Assembly: GCF_047495495.1 (NCBI RefSeq) | Contig: NZ_CP179930.1 | Span: 930,001 to 994,000, forward strand | DNA: 64,000 nucleotides | Direction: 5' to 3' | From: Zymobacter sp047495495 | Lineage (GTDB): Bacteria > Pseudomonadota > Gammaproteobacteria > Pseudomonadales > Halomonadaceae | Shown: piece after piece, positions 37,096 to 46,779 of the stretch | Layout of the letters: each line of letters starts with the position of its first letter | How positions within the stretch are numbered: position 1 is the stretch's first letter | Program-made: the position numbers and the translations under genes | The notes under the pieces: generated by a model | The model's input: the letters and a program-made list of their open reading frames with translations, nothing else | Told to the model about the DNA's origin: nothing | The model's database searches: none

Positions 37096-38921
37096 CTCAG
37101 CGCCGCTATTCCTCTTTTTCCTCTCGTCAGTCCTCTTCTTCCAAGCGTAATCCGCTTGGCCCGAGCGCCAGCTGGCGCATGGTGCTGGTGCGCATGATCC
37201 TGATTTTGGGGCTGTGCGCACTGATCGGCCGCATCGTTTGGCTGCAGGTGCTTGATCACGACTTCCTGCAGGGACAGGGGGATGCGCGTACCGTGCGCAC
37301 CGAGATCATCAGCGCCAACCGCGGGGTCATTATGGACCGCGAGGGCGAGCCGCTGGCCGTTTCCACCCCCGTCATCACGTTGATCGGTAACCCTCGTGAA
37401 ATGTCGATGGAACGCCAAGACTTGGTCGCACTGGCCAAGGCGCTTGAAGAGCCGTCAGTCGACGCCTTCGTCAACCGAATGGTGGATCAGCACAACCGCA
37501 ATCGCTCGTTCGTCTATTTGGCGCGTCGCATCACGGCCGACAAGGCTCAGCAGGTCCAGGCGCTGAAATTGCCGGGTATCGAATCGCGCAATGAATACAA
37601 GCGCTACTACCCTGCCGGGGAAGTGACGTCGCAGCTGGTGGGTATCACCGATATCAATGATGAAGGCAGCGAAGGCATGGAACGTGCCTACAACGAACTG
37701 CTGCGCGGTGTGCCCGGCGAGCGCAAGGTACTCAAGGATCGTCGCGGCAACTGGGTGCGCGATATGCCGCTGTTCTTCAAAGAAGCCAGTCCGGGGCGCA
37801 ATATCCAGCTGTCGATCAGCCTGCGTTTGCAGTATCTGGCGTACCGTGAATTGCTGAATACCGTGCAGGCTCACAATGCCGACGCCGGTTCCATCCTGAT
37901 CATGAATGCGCGTACGGGTGAGGTGCTGGCCGAAGCCAGTGTGCCCTCCTATAACCCCAACAACATCAGTGGTGGGGTCGAGCGTAACCGCCCGATCACC
38001 GATGCGATGGAGCCGGGGTCGGTCATGAAGCCCTTGGCGATGGCGACCATTCTGGAGTCGGGCAAGTTCTCTCCGGACATGACGCTCGATACCTCGCCGG
38101 GCTACATGCGTCTGGACAACTTCACCATTCGTGATGTGCGCAACTTCGGCAAGCTGACCCTGACCGGGGTCATCACTAAGTCCTCCAATATCGGGATGAC
38201 CCAGCTGGCGCTGGCACTGCCCAACGACGTGCTGTGGCAGGCCTATCGCCGCATGCGCCTCAATCAGGCGCCCGGCACGGCATTCCCGGGGGAAAGCGCC
38301 GGTTCGCTGCCGATTCCTGCTGTATGGTCGAAATCCACTCGCGCCACGCTGGCCTATGGGTACGGTTTGGCCGTTTCCCAGCTACAGCTGGCCAGTGCCT
38401 ACACCACGATCGCTAACGACGGCCGCTATCTGAAACCCTCGCTGCTGAAGCTGCCCGAAGCACCGCAGGGTGAGCAGTTGATCCAGCCTCAAACGGCCCA
38501 CCAAGTGCTGGCGATGATGGAAACCGTCGTCGGGCCATACGGCGGTGCCGGTGGTGCCGCCATCGAAGGCTACCGTGTAGCTGGCAAGAGCGGTACACCA
38601 CGCAAGCTCAGCGCACAGGGCAAGTATGAAGCCAACTCCCACCGTGCCAACTTCGTTGGCATCGTGCCAGCCACCAACCCACGCCTGATCATGGTCATCA
38701 CCATCGACGACTCTAAGCAGGGGGGCTACTACGGTGGGGCCGTGGCCGCGCCGCTGTTTGCCCGCGTGGCAGGGCCTGCGCTGCGTATGCTTGATGTGCC
38801 ACCCGACGATAAGCGCGATGACGGTGAAAACAGCCGCCATGCCGATGATGCCGTCAAGGTAACCGGTATCCGTCAACCGGGTGCCGCTGAGGCCGCTGCG
38901 CGTTCGACCCCCAATGATTGA
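37092..38921 (+). CDS. ftsI: Septal peptidoglycan transpeptidase FtsI (PBP3)
   Basis: The class B penicillin-binding protein that cross-links septal wall. The 609-residue protein has a short cytoplasmic part, a membrane helix (about 33-52), the pedestal domain with NRGVIMDREGEPLAVSTP, and the transpeptidase domain with the active-site SVMK (Ser near 309), SSN (near 362) and KSGT (near 498). The C-terminal tail (about 570-609) is charged and low complexity. It overlaps ftsL by ATGA. Confidence 0.97.
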   Translation: MTQRRYSSFSSRQSSSSKRNPLGPSASWRMVLVRMILILGLCALIGRIVWLQVLDHDFLQGQGDARTVRTEIISANRGVIMDREGEPLAVSTPVITLIGNPREMSMERQDLVALAKALEEPSVDAFVNRMVDQHNRNRSFVYLARRITADKAQQVQALKLPGIESRNEYKRYYPAGEVTSQLVGITDINDEGSEGMERAYNELLRGVPGERKVLKDRRGNWVRDMPLFFKEASPGRNIQLSISLRLQYLAYRELLNTVQAHNADAGSILIMNARTGEVLAEASVPSYNPNNISGGVERNRPITDAMEPGSVMKPLAMATILESGKFSPDMTLDTSPGYMRLDNFTIRDVRNFGKLTLTGVITKSSNIGMTQLALALPNDVLWQAYRRMRLNQAPGTAFPGESAGSLPIPAVWSKSTRATLAYGYGLAVSQLQLASAYTTIANDGRYLKPSLLKLPEAPQGEQLIQPQTAHQVLAMMETVVGPYGGAGGAAIEGYRVAGKSGTPRKLSAQGKYEANSHRANFVGIVPATNPRLIMVITIDDSKQGGYYGGAVAAPLFARVAGPALRMLDVPPDDKRDDGENSRHADDAVKVTGIRQPGAAEAAARSTPND

Positions 38922-38948
38922 TTCTCTTTAGCTGTGACAGGAATGACG

Positions 38949-40454
38949 ATGGCCCAGTCCGTGCTTTATCCGCGCCCCGATCGAGAGGGGCTTCGCTCGT
39001 TCATTTCACGTACTTGGCCTCGCACGTCGCTTGGCGCTCTTGATGCGCTGGCGGCCGATGCCGGTGTGACGCAGGACAGTCGTCAGGCTGCGCCGGGCAT
39101 GCTGTTTATTGCGGCGATCGGTGCGGCTGGCGATGGTCGCGCTTACATCGAACACGCCTTGGCTCAGGGCGCTGTTGCCGTGCTGGCCGAGGCACCGTTC
39201 GAAACGGATGATCCTCGGGTGATGGTGGTCGACGACCTTAATGCCCACCTGCCTGCGTTGATCGCCGCGCTCTATCCGCAGTCACAGCAGGGCTGCCATA
39301 TTGCCGTGACGGGCACCAACGGTAAGAGTTCGGTGACTCACTATATCGTTGAGCTGTTGAATGCGCTGGGCGAGCGCGCGGCGCTAATCGGTACGCTGGG
39401 AATGGGGGAGCCGGGCCATCTTGTGGCATCAGGTTTCACTACCCCGCATATGCTGACCGTCGCGCAGCAGGCGGCTCGCTGGCACGCTGATGGCATTCGC
39501 TATGTGGTGCTGGAAGCCTCTTCCCATGCGTTGGATCAGGGGCGGTTGGACAGTATTCCTCTCCACGCTGGCGTATTCACCAATTTGACCCGCGATCACC
39601 TTGATTATCACGGCAGTATGCTGGGCTATGCCGCCGCCAAGGCGCGTCTGTTCAGGCGTCCCGAGCTGCGTTCCGCTATCGTCAATGCACATGATGAGCA
39701 TGTGCGGCTGATGTTGGCAGGCTGTCAGTGCCCGGTCACGCGTGTGGATGCGTACGGCGGTGATGCCGATTTCAGCGCTACGGGTTGGCAGCCCACGCAT
39801 ACGGGCCAGCATGTCGAACTGGCGACACCGACAGGCGTTCACTCTATTGATTTGCCACTGCTGGGCCGTTTCAACCTTGATAACGTGCTACTAGCGGTCG
39901 CTACGCTCTACGCGCAAGGATTCGATCTGGCTCGCCTGCTGACGGCTGTGGCGTCGCTGCACCCCGTGCACGGGCGCATGCATATCATTACCGAGCCGGG
40001 TATGCCGGTCGTCGTCGTTGACTACGCCCACACGCCGGATGCACTTGACAATGCTCTGACGGCGCTGCATCAGCATGTGCCGGGACGGCTTTGGGCTATC
40101 GTCGGCTGCGGCGGTGACCGCGACAACGGTAAGCGTCCACAGATGGCCGCAATCGCTGAGCGACAGGCCGATCATGTCGTGCTCACCGATGACAATCCGC
40201 GTACCGAAGACCCTGAGCAGATTCGTCAGCAGATGCGCGTTGGTCTGCAGCATCCTGATGCCGCATGGAACATCGGTGATCGCCGTCAGGCCATCACGAC
40301 CGTTGTGAAGGCGGCCGCCGCAGCCGATGTCATCCTTATCGCAGGCAAAGGGCACGAAGACTATCAGGACATTCAGGGCGTCAAGCATCCCTTTGACGAT
40401 GCGCTGGTCGCGGCTGAAGCCTTGGCGGCGCGTGCCGAGGAGGGCAGGGCATGA
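38949..40454 (+). CDS. murE: UDP-MurNAc-Ala-Glu:meso-diaminopimelate ligase
   Basis: Adds the third residue of the stem peptide, using ATP. The 501-residue protein has the P-loop TGTNGKSSVTHYI, the carbamoyl-lysine region HLDYHGSMLGYAAAK, and TDDNPRTEDP; the DNPR motif indicates meso-diaminopimelate, not lysine. ACAGGA six bases before the ATG at 38949 decides the start against the upstream ATG 38943 and GTG 38934. It overlaps murF by four bases. Confidence 0.97.
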   Translation: MAQSVLYPRPDREGLRSFISRTWPRTSLGALDALAADAGVTQDSRQAAPGMLFIAAIGAAGDGRAYIEHALAQGAVAVLAEAPFETDDPRVMVVDDLNAHLPALIAALYPQSQQGCHIAVTGTNGKSSVTHYIVELLNALGERAALIGTLGMGEPGHLVASGFTTPHMLTVAQQAARWHADGIRYVVLEASSHALDQGRLDSIPLHAGVFTNLTRDHLDYHGSMLGYAAAKARLFRRPELRSAIVNAHDEHVRLMLAGCQCPVTRVDAYGGDADFSATGWQPTHTGQHVELATPTGVHSIDLPLLGRFNLDNVLLAVATLYAQGFDLARLLTAVASLHPVHGRMHIITEPGMPVVVVDYAHTPDALDNALTALHQHVPGRLWAIVGCGGDRDNGKRPQMAAIAERQADHVVLTDDNPRTEDPEQIRQQMRVGLQHPDAAWNIGDRRQAITTVVKAAAAADVILIAGKGHEDYQDIQGVKHPFDDALVAAEALAARAEEGRA

Positions 40455-41821
40455 TGAACGTTACGCTACAGGTGTTGGCAGAAGACATTCATGGCTGCTG
40501 GACGGGGGCCGCGGACACGGTGGTCACCGCCGTTGGTACCGATACGCGCGCTGTCACGCCAGGCATGTTGTTCGTGGCACTGCGCGGTGAACGCTTCGAT
40601 GGTCATCGCTATGTTCAGCAAGCGCTGGAGGCCGGGGCGGTCGCTGTGGTGGTCGATCATGACCTTAGCGAGCAGTATCCCAGCGTGGCGGGTCGGCAGT
40701 TGATCGTCGCTGATACCCGACTGGCGCTTGGGCAGCTGGCGGGGGCCGTACGTGACCGCTGGACGGGCACTGTGATTGCATTGACCGGTAACAGCGGCAA
40801 GACCACGGTCAAAGAGATGGTGCTGACGCTGTTGAGTGAAGCGGTTGGTGAGCAGGCGGTGTTGGCGACTGAAGGCAATCTCAACAACGATATCGGTGCT
40901 CCACTGACGTTGCTGAAATTGCAGCCTCGGCATCGCTATGCGGTGATCGAGCTGGGGGCCAACCATATCGGTGAGATTGCATGGACAGCCGCACTGGCGC
41001 GTCCTGATGTTTCCATTATCACCAACGTGACCGGTGCGCATGTGGGCGAGTTCGGTGGCATGGGCATGATTGCGCAGGCTAAGGGCGAAATTCTCTCTGC
41101 AACATCGGTATCTGGGCATGCCGTTCTTCCGGCCACTGACCGCTATTTGCCGTTCTGGCAGTCACTTGCGTCACGTCGGATACAGGCTGTTCCGGAACTG
41201 TTTGGCCTGGATTACGTCGAAGGCTGGCACGTTCGTGATTGTATGCCGCTGGCAAACGGCTTCCGCTTCACGCTATGCCATCAGCAGCGTGTAGTGGGAG
41301 AGGTCACTTTGCCGATGTTGGGGCGGCACAACGTTGTCAATGCGCTGGCGGCCGCGGCGGCGGCACATGCCGTGGGTGTCGAGGATGTGGCCATCGTTGC
41401 AGGATTGAGCCGCTGCCGTTCATATGCACAGCGGATGCTGTGTGTTGAAGGACGGCGTGGACTGCGGGTGCTGGACGACAGCTATAACGCTAACCCCGGC
41501 GCCATGAAGGCAGCGCTAGAGACACTGGTCACTCAGCCTGGTCCTCACTGGTGTTTTATGGGGGCGATGGGTGAACTGGGTGCGGCTTCGGCTCAGCTGC
41601 ATACCGACGTTGGCCGCTATGCTCGTGCGCTGGGCGTATCGCTGGTGACGTTCGGTGACGATGCCCGTGCGGCGGCAGCGGCCGCCGATGGGCGGCATTT
41701 CGAGGACTGGGACGCATTGGTGGCCTTTGCTCGCCGGTCGCTGCCTGATCATGCCTGCGTGCTGGTCAAGGGCTCGCATGCCATGCATATGGAGCGGCTG
41801 GTTGAACAGCTGCGTGCCTGA
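40451..41821 (+). CDS. murF: UDP-MurNAc-tripeptide D-alanyl-D-alanine ligase
   Basis: Attaches D-Ala-D-Ala to complete the pentapeptide. The 456-residue sequence has TDTRAVTPGMLFVALRGERFDGH, the ATP loop LTGNSGKTTVKEMV, EGNLNNDIGAPLTLL, ELGANHIGEIAWT and LDDSYNANPGAMKAAL, all typical. Start ATGATG overlaps the murE stop; either ATG is possible. A 108-base gap separates it from mraY. Confidence 0.97.
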   Translation: MMNVTLQVLAEDIHGCWTGAADTVVTAVGTDTRAVTPGMLFVALRGERFDGHRYVQQALEAGAVAVVVDHDLSEQYPSVAGRQLIVADTRLALGQLAGAVRDRWTGTVIALTGNSGKTTVKEMVLTLLSEAVGEQAVLATEGNLNNDIGAPLTLLKLQPRHRYAVIELGANHIGEIAWTAALARPDVSIITNVTGAHVGEFGGMGMIAQAKGEILSATSVSGHAVLPATDRYLPFWQSLASRRIQAVPELFGLDYVEGWHVRDCMPLANGFRFTLCHQQRVVGEVTLPMLGRHNVVNALAAAAAAHAVGVEDVAIVAGLSRCRSYAQRMLCVEGRRGLRVLDDSYNANPGAMKAALETLVTQPGPHWCFMGAMGELGAASAQLHTDVGRYARALGVSLVTFGDDARAAAAAADGRHFEDWDALVAFARRSLPDHACVLVKGSHAMHMERLVEQLRA

Positions 41822-41929
41822 ACGCTGGATTCCCGAGCGCAGTGGGCGATAGGTAGACTGGGGCACGGGGCGGCAGTGGCGCTTCGGGCGACAAGAATTC
41901 ACAACATGTTCAAAGGGTAAGTACGACAG

Positions 41930-43051
41930 ATGCTCCTTCTGCTTTCTCAATGGCTGGTCCAGTACTCCAGCATTTTCAACGCCTTTACCTACAGCACCCT
42001 GCGGATGATTATGGCGACGCTCACGGCGTTGGCCATCTCGATTCTGATTGGCCCGTACATGATCCGCCGTCTGGTCAGCCGCCAGATCGGGCAGGCCGTG
42101 CGCAGCGATGGCCCGCAGTCCCATCTGTCGAAGGCGGGTACGCCCACCATGGGCGGCGTGCTGATCCTGATTTCGATTGCGATCGCGACCTTGCTGTGGG
42201 GCGATCTGTCCAACCTGTACGTGTGGATTCTGCTGGTCGTGACCATCGGCTTCGGGGCCATCGGCTGGGTCGATGACTACCGCAAGGTCGTCGAAAAGAA
42301 TTCGCGAGGTTTGCCGGCGCGCTGGAAATACTTCTGGCAGTCGCTGTTGGGCTTCGGTGTCGGTGTTGTTCTCTATGTGGCGCATACGCAAGGGGCCGAT
42401 CTGCCGTCCTTCCTGCAGGGCTACGGCACGCCGTCGGACAACAGCCTGCTGTTACCGTTCGTCAAGAACTATGCCGTGCAGCTTGGCGTGGCCTATATCC
42501 TCATGACCTATCTGGTCGTGGTTGGTAGCTCCAATGCCGTCAACCTGACCGATGGGCTTGATGGGCTGGCCATCATGCCGACCGTGCTAGTCGCCATGGG
42601 GCTGGGGGTGTTCGCGTTTGCCAGTGGTAACGCTGAGATTGCCAGCTACCTGCATATCCCGTTCATTCGCGGGGCAGGTGAGCTCACTATTTTCTGTGCG
42701 GGCATCGCTGGTGCTGGTCTGGGCTTTCTGTGGTTCAACACCTATCCCGCTCAGGTCTTCATGGGTGATGTGGGTGCATTAGCACTGGGGGCGGCACTGG
42801 GTTTGATGGCCGTCATCGTACGTCAGGAAATCGTACTGGTAGTGATGGGCGGCGTGTTCGTGGCTGAAACGGTGTCGGTCATCCTGCAGGTGGCTTCCTT
42901 CAAACTGACCGGCAAGCGCATCTTCCGCATGGCACCGCTGCATCATCACTTCGAACTGAAAGGGTGGCCGGAACCGCGTGTCATCGTGCGCTTCTGGATC
43001 GTCAGCGTGGTACTGGTGCTGTTAGGACTTGCTACTCTCAAGATGCGTTAA
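41930..43051 (+). CDS. mraY: Phospho-MurNAc-pentapeptide transferase
   Basis: Makes lipid I from UDP-MurNAc-pentapeptide and undecaprenyl phosphate in the inner membrane. The 373-residue protein has about ten membrane helices and the family motifs SKAGTPTMGGVLIL, GWVDDYRKV (catalytic Asp pair), NAVNLTDGLDGLA, FMGDVGALALG and MAPLHHHFELKGWPEPRVIVRFW. Length is close to E. coli (360). AAAGGG lies 13 bases upstream, rather far. Confidence 0.97.
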   Translation: MLLLLSQWLVQYSSIFNAFTYSTLRMIMATLTALAISILIGPYMIRRLVSRQIGQAVRSDGPQSHLSKAGTPTMGGVLILISIAIATLLWGDLSNLYVWILLVVTIGFGAIGWVDDYRKVVEKNSRGLPARWKYFWQSLLGFGVGVVLYVAHTQGADLPSFLQGYGTPSDNSLLLPFVKNYAVQLGVAYILMTYLVVVGSSNAVNLTDGLDGLAIMPTVLVAMGLGVFAFASGNAEIASYLHIPFIRGAGELTIFCAGIAGAGLGFLWFNTYPAQVFMGDVGALALGAALGLMAVIVRQEIVLVVMGGVFVAETVSVILQVASFKLTGKRIFRMAPLHHHFELKGWPEPRVIVRFWIVSVVLVLLGLATLKMR

Positions 43052-43063
43052 GGAGTCGATCGG

Positions 43064-44428
43064 ATGAGTTTCGGTATTCCTGTAGGGGCTACGGCAGTAG
43101 TAGGGCTTGGTGTTTCCGGTCAGGCCATCATTCGTCATCTTGCGGCACGAGGCTGCTCGCTGGTGGCGCTGGACGGGAATCCCGACTCTCCCGGCGTTAC
43201 ATGGGTACGTACGCATTATCCTGATGTGCCTGTGTGGGCGGGGGATCTGGCCGCACTGGATCTGACGCCGGCAGCCGAGGTCGTGCTTAGCCCCGGCATT
43301 GACCCGCATCAACCGGTGTTTGAGGCCGTGCGTGAGCGTGTCGTTGGTGAGATCGGTATCTTCGCACGCCATCTGCCTGCCGGCATGCAAGTGGTGGCCA
43401 TTACGGGGTCTAATGCCAAATCCACCGTGACGACACTGGTAGGTGCCATGGCTGAAGCCGCCGGGCATCGACCAGGCATTGGTGGCAATCTGGGCGTACC
43501 TGCGTTGCAACTGCTTGATGAGGGCGATCACGATCTGTACGTGCTGGAGCTGTCTTCTTTCCAGCTCGAAACTACGCCGTCGTTGCGTACGCGCGTTTCT
43601 GCTTTCCTCAATCTCAGTGAAGACCACCTTAACCGACATGGCGACATGGCGGGCTATCGCGCCGCCAAGCAGCGCATCTTCCTTGATGCTCAGCACGCAG
43701 TCGTCAACGCAGATGATCCGGCAACATGGCCGGATGGCGAGCCTACCTATGAAGTGATTCTGTTCGGGCTGGATGCTCCCGGCGAAGCCGAGTGGGGCAT
43801 TATTAGCGATGCGGGGGGCAAGCTTTGGCTCGCGCATGGCGTGTTGATGGTGATGCGATTGGATGAACTGCCCTTGCAGGGGCTTCATCACTATGCCAAC
43901 GCTCTAGCGGCGCTGGCGATTGGTACGGCGATGGGCTGGCCGATCGACGCGATGTGCAGCGTGCTGCGTTCATTCAAGGGCCTAGAGCACCGTGCGCAGA
44001 TCGTCGGTGAGTTTGACGGCATTCGTTGGATCGACGATTCCAAGGGCACCAACGTTGGTGCATCGCTGGCGGCTATCGAAGGCATTGGGCCGACCATCGA
44101 CGGTCAGCTGATCTGGCTGGGTGGAGGTATCGGCAAAGGTGCTGATTTCACGCCGTTGGCTGAACCGCTGGCGCGTCATGCGCGAGCGGCGATCCTGTTT
44201 GGCCGTGATGCGGCCCTGATCGAGCAAGCGCTTGACGGTGCGGTCCCCGTGCATCATGCCGACACGATGGTCGAGGCTCAGGAGCTGGCACTGACGCTGG
44301 CCGAGCCCGGCGATGTCGTGCTGCTGTCCCCGGCCTGTGCCAGTCAAGATCAGTTCCGCAACTACAATGAACGTGGAAACATCTTTCGTGACAAAGTGAT
44401 AGCGCTGGACGCGCGTCGGCACCGCTAA
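43064..44428 (+). CDS. murD: UDP-MurNAc-L-Ala:D-Glu ligase
   Basis: Adds D-glutamate to UDP-MurNAc-L-alanine. The 454-residue sequence starts with a Rossmann-like VVGLGVSGQAIIRHLAARG, then ITGSNAKSTVTTLV, with Ala where a Gly usually stands in the GTNGK-like loop (SNAKST is common in MurD), ELSSFQLETT, NLSEDHLNRHGDM and IDDSKGTNVGAS. GGAG precedes the ATG 12 bases after mraY. Confidence 0.96.
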   Translation: MSFGIPVGATAVVGLGVSGQAIIRHLAARGCSLVALDGNPDSPGVTWVRTHYPDVPVWAGDLAALDLTPAAEVVLSPGIDPHQPVFEAVRERVVGEIGIFARHLPAGMQVVAITGSNAKSTVTTLVGAMAEAAGHRPGIGGNLGVPALQLLDEGDHDLYVLELSSFQLETTPSLRTRVSAFLNLSEDHLNRHGDMAGYRAAKQRIFLDAQHAVVNADDPATWPDGEPTYEVILFGLDAPGEAEWGIISDAGGKLWLAHGVLMVMRLDELPLQGLHHYANALAALAIGTAMGWPIDAMCSVLRSFKGLEHRAQIVGEFDGIRWIDDSKGTNVGASLAAIEGIGPTIDGQLIWLGGGIGKGADFTPLAEPLARHARAAILFGRDAALIEQALDGAVPVHHADTMVEAQELALTLAEPGDVVLLSPACASQDQFRNYNERGNIFRDKVIALDARRHR

Positions 44429-44437
44429 GGAGAGGGC

Positions 44438-45625
44438 ATGAAGGAAAGAAAGGCAAAAGCCGCCGCTATTCCCACCCCGCATCAGCCCCGCAATGCTGGC
44501 ATCATGATTTCGGCGATGGCGTTGTTGGCCATCGGCTGGATCATGGTGACCTCGGCATCCAGTGAAGTGATGGGTAGCAACCCTTACTACTACAGCATCC
44601 GTCATGGCAGCTTCGTGCTGATGGCCATTGCCGTAGCACTTATCGTGATGCGCATCCCTATGACTTGGTGGCGCGCGCGCGGTGCGGCGCTGTTTATACT
44701 GGCCGTTATTCTGCTGCTGGCCGTGCTGTTGGTCGGGCGCACCGTCAACGGGTCGAAGCGCTGGATTGCGTTGGGGGTGCTCAACCTTCAGACCTCTGAG
44801 ATCGCCAAGCTGTGCATGGTGGTGTACCTGTCCAGTTACATGGTGCGTCATCTGGAACGCGTGCGGACGACATGGCAGGGCTTTGGCATTCCGATCATGC
44901 TGGCCGGTCTGCTGGCCATCCTGCTGATGATGGAGCCTGATTACGGCGCCACGGTGGTTCTGCTGTCGTGCACGATGGGGATGCTGCTGCTGGCGGGTGC
45001 CTCGGCACACCGCTTTTTCTTGCTCTTGTTGGGATTACTTGGGCTCGGGGTGCTGATGGTTATCATCGAACCGTATCGTATGCAGCGTGTCACCGGGTTT
45101 CTTGATCCGTGGGCGCGACCGTTCGATACGGGCTACCAGCTGACCCAGGCGCTAATCGCGTTCGGGCGCGGTGGTTGGTCCGGCCTCGGGCTGGGCAATA
45201 GCGTTCAGAAGTTGCAGTACTTGCCTGAAGCGCACACTGACTTTGTGTTTTCGGTACTGGCTGAGGAACTGGGTCTGTTTGGTTCCGTCGCCGTGATCCT
45301 ACTGTTCATCATGTTGGTTTGGAATGCCTTCGGCGTGGGCCGCGAAGCCGAGCGCAGCGGCCGATTCTTTTCCGCCTATGTCTGTTATGGCTGTGGCATG
45401 ATCTTTGGAGCCCAGGCGTGCATCAACATCGCCGTGAACGTGGGCCTGATGCCAACCAAAGGGTTGACTCTGCCGCTACTGAGCTACGGTGGTTCGAGTC
45501 TGCTGGTGTCGGGTGCCATGGTTGGACTGTTGCTGCGTGTCGATGGGGAAACGCGAGCGTACAAGGCCGCCCGCGGACGACGAGGGCGGCGCTCGCCAGA
45601 AGCTGTCAAGGAGGCTAGCGCATGA
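44438..45625 (+). CDS. ftsW: Septal peptidoglycan glycosyltransferase FtsW
   Basis: SEDS-family polymerase that works with FtsI. The 395-residue protein has ten membrane helices, NGSKRWIALGVLNLQTSEIAKL, MEPDYGATVVLL, DPWARPFDTGYQLTQALIAFGRGGWSGLGLGNS and the PTKGLTLPLLSYGGSSL motif near the end. A basic C-terminal tail follows. AAGGAGA precedes the ATG; its stop overlaps the murG start. Confidence 0.97.
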   Translation: MKERKAKAAAIPTPHQPRNAGIMISAMALLAIGWIMVTSASSEVMGSNPYYYSIRHGSFVLMAIAVALIVMRIPMTWWRARGAALFILAVILLLAVLLVGRTVNGSKRWIALGVLNLQTSEIAKLCMVVYLSSYMVRHLERVRTTWQGFGIPIMLAGLLAILLMMEPDYGATVVLLSCTMGMLLLAGASAHRFFLLLLGLLGLGVLMVIIEPYRMQRVTGFLDPWARPFDTGYQLTQALIAFGRGGWSGLGLGNSVQKLQYLPEAHTDFVFSVLAEELGLFGSVAVILLFIMLVWNAFGVGREAERSGRFFSAYVCYGCGMIFGAQACINIAVNVGLMPTKGLTLPLLSYGGSSLLVSGAMVGLLLRVDGETRAYKAARGRRGRRSPEAVKEASA

Positions 45626-46779
45626 GCGCGCCTGAGAAGACATCCACTGCGACGGTAACCGCGCAGGATGCACATTTACATGATTCACCCTCATCGCTTC
45701 AAAAAGTGATGATCATGGCCGGTGGTACCGGCGGTCACGTCATTCCTGCGCTGTCGCTTGCCAAAGCGCTGACGGCACGAGGTGTTGAGGTCCACTGGCT
45801 AGGCTCACCGCGCGGCATCGAGAACACGCTGGTACCGCGTGCTGGCTACCCCCTGCACCGCATCAACGTGGCAGGGCTGCGTGGCAAGGGCGTAGTGGGC
45901 TGGTTGCAGGCACCGTTTCGCCTGTGGCGTGCCGTGCGACAGGCCAAGCGCATCCTGCGCGATGTCGCCCCCGGGTTGGTGGTCGGCATGGGCGGCTTTG
46001 CCAGTGGTCCCGGCGGTTTGGCCGCGCGACGCATGAAGCTGCCGCTGGTGATCCACGAACAGAATGCGTTGGCCGGCATGACCAACAAAGTGCTGGCGCG
46101 CATGGCAACGCGCGTCTATACCGCATTCCCGAATGCGCTGCCTGATCGCGTTCGTCCGCAGGTCATCGGCAACCCAGTGCGCGGCGAAATCGCGGCGCAG
46201 GGCGAGCATCTGCGCAGTGCCGATGATATGGCCGCACGTCGTCTGCGCGTGCTGGTGCTGGGTGGTTCGCTGGGGGCCAAAGCGCTCAATGAGCGGCTGC
46301 CGCATGCGCTGGCGATGATGCCTGACAATGAACGCCCGGAAGTGCGCCATCAGGCCGGTCGCGACAAGGAAGAGAGCACGCGCGAGCAGTATGCGCTTGC
46401 AGGCGTGCAAGCTAACGTCAGTGCCTTTATCGACGATATGGCCGAAGCCTATGAATGGGCCGATCTGGTTGTGTGCCGTTCCGGCGCGTTGACCGTGGCC
46501 GAGCTGGCTGCGGCCGGAAAGCCATCGCTGTTGGTGCCGTTCCCGTTTGCCGTCGACGATCATCAGCGCTTCAATGCGCGCGATCTGAGCGATTACGGTG
46601 CGGCTGTTCTGATGCCCCAATCCGATATGACGGCAGAGCACCTGCATGAAACGCTGGTCGCTCTGCTCGACCCTGAAACGCTTGCCTCCATGGCCGTGCA
46701 TGCTCGCGAGCGTGCACGTCTTGATGCCATTGATGTTTTGGCAAGCGGCTGTATGGAGATTGATCTTGAGCCACATTGA
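45622..46779 (+). CDS. murG: UDP-GlcNAc:lipid I N-acetylglucosaminyltransferase
   Basis: Converts lipid I to lipid II on the inner face of the membrane. The 385-residue protein carries the GGTGGHVIPALSLAKAL glycine loop, GMGGFASGPGGLAARR, HEQNALAGMTNKVLA, VLGGSLGAKALNERLP and RSGALTVAELAAAGKPSLLVPFPFAVDDHQ. A 27-residue N-terminal extension precedes the fold, longer than in E. coli. It overlaps ftsW by four bases and, if the TTG start is right, murC by 14. Confidence 0.97.
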   Translation: MSAPEKTSTATVTAQDAHLHDSPSSLQKVMIMAGGTGGHVIPALSLAKALTARGVEVHWLGSPRGIENTLVPRAGYPLHRINVAGLRGKGVVGWLQAPFRLWRAVRQAKRILRDVAPGLVVGMGGFASGPGGLAARRMKLPLVIHEQNALAGMTNKVLARMATRVYTAFPNALPDRVRPQVIGNPVRGEIAAQGEHLRSADDMAARRLRVLVLGGSLGAKALNERLPHALAMMPDNERPEVRHQAGRDKEESTREQYALAGVQANVSAFIDDMAEAYEWADLVVCRSGALTVAELAAAGKPSLLVPFPFAVDDHQRFNARDLSDYGAAVLMPQSDMTAEHLHETLVALLDPETLASMAVHARERARLDAIDVLASGCMEIDLEPH